Position numbers and translations under genes: made by a program. A stretch of DNA of 10,780 bases, taken from assembly GCA_003525885.1 (NCBI GenBank), contig DQIG01000151.1:4134-14913 (forward strand). The letters run 5' to 3'. Below, in pieces: positions 5,863 to 10,780 of the stretch (position 1 is the stretch's first letter; every line of letters begins with the position of its first letter). Under the pieces are notes generated by a model. It saw nothing but the letters and a program-made list of their open reading frames with translations. It ran no database searches and was not told the DNA's origin. The stretch comes from Stenotrophomonas sp. GTDB lineage: Bacteria; Pseudomonadota; Gammaproteobacteria; Xanthomonadales; Xanthomonadaceae.

Positions 5863-6729
5863 TCACCCCGCGCGCAATGCCGCCGCCGCCGCCCAGCGTG
5901 CCGCCACCCGTGGCGCCGTAATGCACACCGCCTGGTCCGTCACCGTCGTCACCGCACGCTCCAGCAGCTGGATATCGGCCTCGTGCTGGCGTGCCACATG
6001 CGGGTCCTCGAAGAAGATCGCGCGCTGGCAGCGCCCCTCCAGTACCCGGTCGGCAATCTGCGCATCACCGCCCATCGGGCCACTCTGGTAACGCGTCACC
6101 CACGGTGTATCGCTGGGCCAACCCCGGCTCCAGGCCAACTCGTTCAAGCGCTGGCCGGTGGTGCCAGTAGCAACGCGTTGGCCAAACCGTGCCAGCACGT
6201 CGAAGTGTTCATCGGCAAAGGCCAGCATCGCCGGCTTCATCGCATCATGCGCGATCAGCGCCAGCGTCTGTTCCGGGAAGGCATGCAGGTCGTCGGCACC
6301 GATATCGGCAGGCAGTCCGGCGTGGATGCGTTCCACTTCGATCCAGTCACGCGCGGTGGCCACGGTTGAAATGAACGGCTTGCCGTGGATGACGCACTGC
6401 CGCTTGAGCGCGGTTGCCTCCGGAAACACCGAGGAAGGATCGACCGGGTCGATCAGGTAGATCGCACCATCCAGTGTCCGCTCCGGACCCATGCCGACCA
6501 CTTCGGCCACCAGCTTCATCAGGCCACCCTCGCGTCCGTAGGGATACCGGTGCAGGCCGCCGTAGCCGGCCAGGAATCCCTGTCGTTCGATCGCATCGTG
6601 GGTGCGCCCGACCGCATGCAATGACACCCCCAGTTCACGCAGGCCTGCCTCGCTGGCACGCAGCCAACGGAACAGCGCGGCGCGCGCATCGTGGTGATGG
6701 AGACGGTTGGCGGCCAGGCCGATACGCAT
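5863..6729 (-). CDS. mgsA: Methylglyoxal synthase with tandem MGS domains
   Basis: Predicted to convert dihydroxyacetone phosphate to methylglyoxal and phosphate, a glycolytic bypass used when phosphate is low. The 288-residue product is about twice the size of E. coli MgsA (152). Residues 155-288 form a complete MGS fold: AHD (H161, D162), K165, the phosphate-binding TGTTG (188-192), GPMGGD with catalytic D222, then FFEDP (D242), H249 and D252, matching E. coli H19, D20, K23, D71, D91, H98 and D101. Residues 1-135 look like a second, degenerate MGS fold (IGLAANR, GREGGL, YLIDP, FISTVATA) in which D71 aligns with L70, H98 with V101 and D20 with R9. A GGAG lies 6 nt before ATG 6729. The gene is divergent from the sensor kinase. 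The fold is secure; activity and the role of the N-terminal half are inferred. Confidence 0.87.
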   Translation of the reverse strand: MRIGLAANRLHHHDARAALFRWLRASEAGLRELGVSLHAVGRTHDAIERQGFLAGYGGLHRYPYGREGGLMKLVAEVVGMGPERTLDGAIYLIDPVDPSSVFPEATALKRQCVIHGKPFISTVATARDWIEVERIHAGLPADIGADDLHAFPEQTLALIAHDAMKPAMLAFADEHFDVLARFGQRVATGTTGQRLNELAWSRGWPSDTPWVTRYQSGPMGGDAQIADRVLEGRCQRAIFFEDPHVARQHEADIQLLERAVTTVTDQAVCITAPRVAARWAAAAALRAG

Positions 6730-6735
6730 CGAGCG

Positions 6736-6739
6736 CTCC
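6736..6739 (-). promoter_or_regulatory. Ribosome binding site of mgsA (GGAG)
   Basis: On the minus strand GGAG is followed by 6 nt and ATG. The good spacing supports this start codon and contrasts with the leaderless-looking genes at 2810, 2901 and 4799. Confidence 0.55.
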
Positions 6740-6760
6740 GTAGGGGCGGGTAGAAGCGGC

Positions 6761-6766
6761 AGTGTA
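6761..6766 (-). promoter_or_regulatory. Putative -10 box for mgsA (TACACT)
   Basis: TACACT on the minus strand lies 31 nt upstream of the mgsA ATG, leaving room for a leader carrying the GGAG. No good -35 is found at 16-18 nt. A 5-bp inverted repeat, TCGGC/GCCGA (6769-6782), lies just upstream where a regulator could bind. Confidence 0.35.
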
Positions 6767-6808
6767 TGTCGGCATTCGCCGATGCGGATGCTTTTCCAAC
6801 TTTTCTCA

Positions 6809-6836
6809 TTGTCGCGGGGGCCGGCCTCGCTAGCGT
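6809..6836 (+). promoter_or_regulatory. Weak candidate promoter for the sensor kinase
   Basis: TTGTCG (6809-6814) and TAGCGT (6831-6836) are separated by 16 nt, at the edge of the only AT-rich patch in the divergent gap (6791-6812). The match is poor, and the call rests mostly on position ahead of the palindrome and the start codon. Confidence 0.25.
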
Positions 6837-6841
6837 GGCTG

Positions 6842-6857
6842 GCAGCGGTACCGCTGC
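6842..6857. promoter_or_regulatory. Perfect 16-bp palindrome upstream of the sensor kinase
   Basis: GCAGCGGTACCGCTGC is its own reverse complement and ends 39 bp before the preferred GTG start, inside the 167-bp divergent control region. It could be an operator for a dimeric regulator or a leader hairpin in the kinase mRNA. A chance palindrome of this length is unlikely at one chosen site, but GC-rich sequence raises the odds. Confidence 0.45.
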
Positions 6858-6883
6858 GCGGCCGTGGTTCCTGCCCGCGAAAT

Positions 6884-6888
6884 GAGGA
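6884..6888 (+). promoter_or_regulatory. Ribosome binding site that favours GTG 6897
   Basis: GAGGA is followed by 8 nt and GTG 6897. The earlier in-frame starts ATG 6882 and GTG 6864 have no comparable site, so this one decides the start of the kinase. Confidence 0.5.
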
Positions 6889-6896
6889 CGCCTACC

Positions 6897-9305
6897 GTGA
6901 ATGTCGCCGGCCGCCGTGCCGTCGCCGCTGTCATGGCATCGCTGCTGCTGCCCGGCATCGCCGCCGCGTCCGGCTGCGCGGGTCCCCCACAGGTGGCATG
7001 GCGCTCCAATCGGCCGCCGTTGTCATACAGCGTGCAGGGCGAGCTTGCGGGTCTGGCCGCGAACTACCTGCCGCTGCTGGGCATGCAGGCGGTACAGCAT
7101 GCGAAGCCGTTGCCCGCTGCGACGCTCACCGATGGCTCGCTGCCGGCTGGCACCCAGGTGCTGCTGGGCTGGCCGCGCGCACAGCTGCCGGCCGGCTGGG
7201 TGTCCAGCAGGGCCTACCTGGAGGTGCCGCAGGTGATCGTGCGGCGCGAGGGCGCAGCGGCGGTGCTGGGGCTGGAGGACCTGCGTGGCCGCAGCGTGGC
7301 CAGCCCGGACCGGCTGCCGCTGGGTGACTTGCTGGCCGAGCAGGCCACGGGCGCGCAGCTGCTGGCACCTGCGCCGCTGGATCATGCGCTGTCACTGCTG
7401 CGCGCCGGGCTGGTCGATGCCGTGGTCGCCAATCTCGCTGAAGTCGAAGCCGCGCTCCGCGCGGAGCCGGGTGACCCCTTGGTGATCGCAGCACCCGCTG
7501 GCTTCGGCGATGCACTGGTGCTGGCAGCCACGCCGGCCTGTGCCGAGGTGGTCGCTGCCTTCGATCGGCAGCTCATGCAGGAGAGCGATGCGCGTCGCGC
7601 GTCGGACCGCAGCGCCTGGCTGCCGGACCTGCCACGCGCGCGGCTCACCGGCTCGGCACTGCGTTGGTTGGTGCCGGTGTCGCTGATCCTGCTCGCGCTG
7701 GTGCTGCTGCATGCTTTCGGTTACTGGCGTGTGCATCGCGAGAGCGTGCGTCGCCGGGTGCTGGAGCAGCGATTGCACGAAGTCACCGCGAACCTGCCGG
7801 CGGTGGTCTACCAGGCGCGCCGTTCGGCAACCGGCCACTACAGCCTGGCGCAGATCGCCGGCGACGTGCAGGCATTGTTCGGGGTAAGGATCGAGGCCGC
7901 GCGGATCGACCATCTGCAGCTGCTGGCTGCAGTGCATGCCGATGATCGCAGCCGGGTGATGGCGAGCATCGAAGCGGCTGCGCTCGCGCGTGGTCCGATC
8001 GACGTTACCTTCCGCACGCGGTCGGCGCAGGGGTGGCGCTGGGTCCGTTCGCAGGGTCGACCCCTGCAATGCGATGACAGCAGCGTGGAGTGGAGCGGCT
8101 ACTGGATGGATGTCAGCGAAGCGCAGGCGCGTGCGGCGGCGCTGGCCGAGGCGCGCCGTGCGGCCGAGCAGGCGGCGCTGGCCAAGAGCCATTTCCTGGC
8201 GACCATGAGCCACGAGATCCGGACACCCATGAGCACCCTGCTGGGCATGTTGGAGCGGCTGGCTGGTAGTGACCTGGACGCGGACCAGCGGAAGGTGCTG
8301 ACCACCGTGGGTGAGGCTGCACAGATGCTGCGGCAGATTCTCGACGATGTGCTGCACAGCCAGCGCCTGCAGCCGGCGCCACTGCAGCTGCGGCCGACCG
8401 ACCTGGCAGCGCTGGTACGCGCGGTGCAGCTGCTGTTGATGCCGGTTGCGGCCAGCCGCGGCCTGCACCTGCACAGCGAGATCGACCCGACGTTGCAGGC
8501 CTGGTCGCTGGCCGATGGGCTGCGCCTGCGGCAGGTCTTGTTCAACCTGGCCGGCAATGCGCTCAAATTCACCCTGCAGGGAAGCGTGGTGTTGCAGGTC
8601 CACGTGCTGCAGCAGCGCGATGGTGGCCAGCGGTTGCGCCTGCAGGTGACCGATACGGGCGTGGGCATCAGCGTGGAGCGGCAGCAGGCGGTGTTCGCCG
8701 ACTACGAACAGGCAGAGACCTCGACCACGCGCCGCTTCGGTGGCAGTGGGCTGGGCCTGTCGATCTGCCGCGAACTGGCGGCATCGATGGGCGGGCACGT
8801 GCACCTGCGCAGCGCGCCTGGCAAGGGCACCGCCGTATGGCTGGAGCTGGATCTGGCGGCCTGTGCGGCACCCAGGGCGGTACCCGCGCTCACAATGGCC
8901 ACGCAACGCGCGCTGCCGCCAGCGCGGCTGCTGGTTGTTGAAGACCATCCGACCAACCTGCAGTTGCTGAAGCAACGCCTGTGCGAGCTGGGGCTGCAGG
9001 TGCAGGCCTGTGGCGACGGGCTGCAGGCATGGGAGGCCTGGCAGGCGCAGCCGTTCGACCTGGTGATCACCGACTGCCATATGCCGCACATGGACGGCTT
9101 CGCGCTGGCACGTGCGATCCGCAGCGATACCTGCGCTGCGCGTGCGCAGGTGCCGATCATTGCGCTGACCGCCAGCGTGCTGGAGCGCACGCGCGAGGCC
9201 TGCCGCGAGGCGGGCATCGACCACTTCCTGGCCAAGCCGGTGGAGGCGCGCGAACTGCGCGCGCTGCTGGAAAAGCTGCTGCTGCCGGACTCAGTGCGCC
9301 AGTAG
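6897..9305 (+). CDS. BvgS-like hybrid sensor histidine kinase (SBP-TM-PAS-HisKA-HATPase-REC)
   Basis: An inner-membrane hybrid kinase, 802 residues from GTG 6897; ATG 6882 is an alternative start. An N-terminal signal sequence ends near AAASG (about 22-26). A periplasmic SBP_bac_3-type binding domain follows (about 30-245, with LEDLRGRSVAS), then one membrane span at 255-277 and a PAS fold at about 296-406 (GWRWVRSQG, WSGYWMDVSEA). HisKA has phosphoacceptor H439 in TMSHEIRTP. The HATPase boxes are N554 (NLAGNALKF), D586 (DTGVGIS) and GGSGLGLS from 615. The receiver (about 676-795) has E682/D683, phosphoacceptor D726, T758 and K780, all intact. BvgS relatives usually add a C-terminal HPt domain; here the protein ends after the receiver, so a separate HPt or response regulator is needed. 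None is adjacent. The ligand is unknown, perhaps an amino acid or a related small molecule. It is divergent from mgsA, and its 3' end overlaps gltD by 15 bp. Confidence 0.92.
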   Translation: MNVAGRRAVAAVMASLLLPGIAAASGCAGPPQVAWRSNRPPLSYSVQGELAGLAANYLPLLGMQAVQHAKPLPAATLTDGSLPAGTQVLLGWPRAQLPAGWVSSRAYLEVPQVIVRREGAAAVLGLEDLRGRSVASPDRLPLGDLLAEQATGAQLLAPAPLDHALSLLRAGLVDAVVANLAEVEAALRAEPGDPLVIAAPAGFGDALVLAATPACAEVVAAFDRQLMQESDARRASDRSAWLPDLPRARLTGSALRWLVPVSLILLALVLLHAFGYWRVHRESVRRRVLEQRLHEVTANLPAVVYQARRSATGHYSLAQIAGDVQALFGVRIEAARIDHLQLLAAVHADDRSRVMASIEAAALARGPIDVTFRTRSAQGWRWVRSQGRPLQCDDSSVEWSGYWMDVSEAQARAAALAEARRAAEQAALAKSHFLATMSHEIRTPMSTLLGMLERLAGSDLDADQRKVLTTVGEAAQMLRQILDDVLHSQRLQPAPLQLRPTDLAALVRAVQLLLMPVAASRGLHLHSEIDPTLQAWSLADGLRLRQVLFNLAGNALKFTLQGSVVLQVHVLQQRDGGQRLRLQVTDTGVGISVERQQAVFADYEQAETSTTRRFGGSGLGLSICRELAASMGGHVHLRSAPGKGTAVWLELDLAACAAPRAVPALTMATQRALPPARLLVVEDHPTNLQLLKQRLCELGLQVQACGDGLQAWEAWQAQPFDLVITDCHMPHMDGFALARAIRSDTCAARAQVPIIALTASVLERTREACREAGIDHFLAKPVEARELRALLEKLLLPDSVRQ

Positions 9306-10736
9306 GCGGACGATGCTGGCAGCGGCATCGCGGCCTTCAGCCACGGCAGTCACCACCAGATCGGCACCGCGTACCGCGTCGCCACCGGCGAACAGGCGCG
9401 GATGCGCGGTCTGGAAGGGCAGGCGGTCCTTGCCACCGGCGAGGATGCGGCCGTTGGACTGGCCTTCCACGCCCAGCTCTGCCAGCCACGCCGGCACGCT
9501 CGGCGAGAAGCCGAAGGCGATGATCACCACGTCCGCTTCCAGCAGCGATTCACTGCCTTCGATCGGCACGGCGTTCTGGCGGCCATTGGCATCGGGCTCA
9601 CCCAGCCGGGTTTCGACCACGGTCACGCCGATCACTTCATCGTCGGCGCCGGCCTCGATCGACAGCGGCTGGCGGTTGAACAGGAAGCGCACGCCTTCTT
9701 CGCGCGCATTGGCCACTTCGCGTGCGCTGCCGGGCATGTTGGCTTCGTCGCGGCGGTAGGCACAGGTGACCTTGGCCGCGCCCAGCCGCACTGCGCTGCG
9801 CACGCAGTCCATGCCGGTATCGCCACCACCAAGCACCACTACGCGCTTGCCGTTGAGGTCAGGCAGGGCGATGGTGTCTTCCCAGCCGGCAATCGGCCGA
9901 CCCTTCGGATCGTCGCCGCCGACGATCCGGCTGTTCTGCACCAGGAACGGCAGTGCCGGCAGCACGCCTTTCAGATCCTGGCCGTCGAGGCCGCCATCGG
10001 TGTAGCGGTAGGCGCCGGTGCCAATGAACACCGCATCATGGGCATCCAGCAGCTGCTGCACGCTGAGGTCACGGCCGATCTCCACGCCGAGGCGGAACTG
10101 CACGCCCATGCCCTCCAGCACGTCGCGGCGGCGATGGATCACGTCCTTGTCCAGCTTGAAGCTGGGAATGCCGAATTGCAGCAGGCCGCCGATCTGCTCG
10201 TAGCGGTCGTAGACCACGGCGGCGACGCCGGCCCGGGCCAGGCGGTCGGCGCAGGCCAGGCCAGCCGGACCTGCGCCGATCACGGCCACGCTGTGGCCGC
10301 TGGGCTGCACTGCTCCCAGGTCCGGGCGCCAGCCCGTGGCCAGTGCGGTATCGACGATGTACTTCTCGACTGCGCCGATGGTGACCGCACCGAATTCCTC
10401 CAGCGTGCAGCTGCCTTCGCACAGCCGATCCTGCGGGCAGACCCGGCCGCACACTTCCGGCAGCGGGTTGGTGCTGTGGCACAGCGTGGCGGCTTCGTGG
10501 ATGCGGTTCTCCTGCACCAGCTGCAGCCACTGCGGAATGGCGTTGTGCACCGGGCACTTCCAGCTGCAGTACGGGTTGCCGCAGTCCAGGCAGCGGCCGG
10601 CCTGGTACTGGGCGTCTTCCTTGCCGAACTTGCCATACAGCTCGCCCCAGTCGCCGGACGTGCGCAGTTCCACCGGAATGCGCTGCGGCATGGTGCGGGG
10701 CAGGTCGAGGAACTGGAAGGCGTGCTTGCGGCTCAT
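9291..10736 (-). CDS. gltD: Glutamate synthase (NADPH) small subunit GltD
   Basis: Beta subunit of glutamate synthase. It takes electrons from NADPH through FAD and passes them to the GltB subunit, which makes glutamate from glutamine and 2-oxoglutarate. The 481-residue length is typical. The N-terminal iron-sulfur region has CLDCGNPYCSWKC (C49, C52, C57, C61) and CGRVCPQDRLCEGSC (C96, C100, C106, C110). The FAD Rossmann motif GAGPAG is at 154-159, the NADPH motif GGGDTG at 303-308, and the C-terminal FAD-binding segment GGDAVRGADLVVTAVAEG begins at 451. ATG 10734-10736 matches the family start MSRKHAFQFLDLPR; no strong ribosome site is seen. gltB is expected just beyond the right edge on the same strand, with a REP palindrome between. 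The gene converges on and overlaps the sensor kinase by 15 bp. Related NADPH oxidoreductase subunits exist, but the start and length favour GltD. Confidence 0.95.
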   Translation of the reverse strand: MSRKHAFQFLDLPRTMPQRIPVELRTSGDWGELYGKFGKEDAQYQAGRCLDCGNPYCSWKCPVHNAIPQWLQLVQENRIHEAATLCHSTNPLPEVCGRVCPQDRLCEGSCTLEEFGAVTIGAVEKYIVDTALATGWRPDLGAVQPSGHSVAVIGAGPAGLACADRLARAGVAAVVYDRYEQIGGLLQFGIPSFKLDKDVIHRRRDVLEGMGVQFRLGVEIGRDLSVQQLLDAHDAVFIGTGAYRYTDGGLDGQDLKGVLPALPFLVQNSRIVGGDDPKGRPIAGWEDTIALPDLNGKRVVVLGGGDTGMDCVRSAVRLGAAKVTCAYRRDEANMPGSAREVANAREEGVRFLFNRQPLSIEAGADDEVIGVTVVETRLGEPDANGRQNAVPIEGSESLLEADVVIIAFGFSPSVPAWLAELGVEGQSNGRILAGGKDRLPFQTAHPRLFAGGDAVRGADLVVTAVAEGRDAAASIVRLLAH

Positions 10737-10763
10737 GGCGGGCTCTGTGTTGTTTTTGCGGAT

Positions 10764-10780
10764 GCCGGCCAGCGGCCGGC
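10764..10780. repeat. REP palindrome upstream of gltD, cut by window edge
   Basis: GCCGGCC (10764-10770) pairs with GGCCGGC (10774-10780) around AGC. Read on the minus strand it is GCCGGCC-GCT-GGCCGGC, which I recall as the core of the abundant GTAG-headed Stenotrophomonas REPs; a GTAG header would lie just past the edge. It sits in the presumed gltB-gltD spacer, 27 bp before the gltD start. Confidence 0.6.

Noticed and set aside
5550..5921. Several small open frames in the gap between the metallopeptidase and mgsA
   Set aside because: They run through the inverted repeats, lack ribosome sites and family similarity, and are Pro/Arg-rich. The gap is better explained by structured repeats.
7392..9224. 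A 610-codon open frame on the minus strand under the sensor kinase
   Set aside because: The sense strand encodes every kinase and receiver motif. The antisense product is low-complexity Arg/Gln/His-rich with no recognisable domain or ribosome site.
1..10780. tRNA or rRNA genes, CRISPR arrays, prophage, defence or toxin genes
   Set aside because: No cloverleaf with a T-arm consensus, no regularly spaced direct repeats and no protein of these classes was seen on either strand.

Overview
This is a GC-rich chromosomal window that reads like a xanthomonad, most likely Stenotrophomonas. The evidence is protein character, strong G/C at third codon positions, GTAG-headed palindromic repeats of the kind described in S. 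maltophilia, and promoter -10 boxes lying 6-8 nt before start codons, as in the leaderless mRNAs known from Xanthomonas. The genus call is from memory of family sequences and was not searched.

Layout, left to right. (1) The 3' 837 codons of plsB (glycerol-3-phosphate acyltransferase, membrane lipid synthesis) run in from the left edge. (2) A nested palindromic repeat separates plsB from a convergent 67-aa DUF465 gene on the minus strand. (3) Divergent from DUF465 come ttcA (tRNA 2-thiocytidine synthesis), rdgC (RecA-modulating DNA-binding protein) and a YgjP-like zinc metallopeptidase, all on the plus strand. (4) The 284-bp convergent gap 5579-5862 has no gene. It holds a 15-bp-arm inverted repeat overlapping the peptidase stop codon, a pyrimidine tract, and a large Y-shaped inverted repeat with 23-bp arms. 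(5) A minus-strand gene encodes a 288-aa protein with two tandem methylglyoxal-synthase folds, of which only the second keeps the catalytic residues. (6) Divergent from it, after a 167-bp regulatory gap with a perfect 16-bp palindrome, is a hybrid sensor histidine kinase (periplasmic binding domain, one membrane span, PAS, HisKA, HATPase, receiver). (7) Its 3' end overlaps by 15 bp the end of convergent gltD (glutamate synthase small subunit), which fills the right side. A REP palindrome lies between gltD and the presumed gltB beyond the edge.

The genes are mostly core housekeeping functions in short, separately promoted units, not one pathway. No phage, insertion sequence, CRISPR, toxin or defence genes were seen. 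The items most worth a second look are the Y-shaped element at 5698-5795, the two-domain methylglyoxal synthase, and the divergent mgsA/kinase control region.
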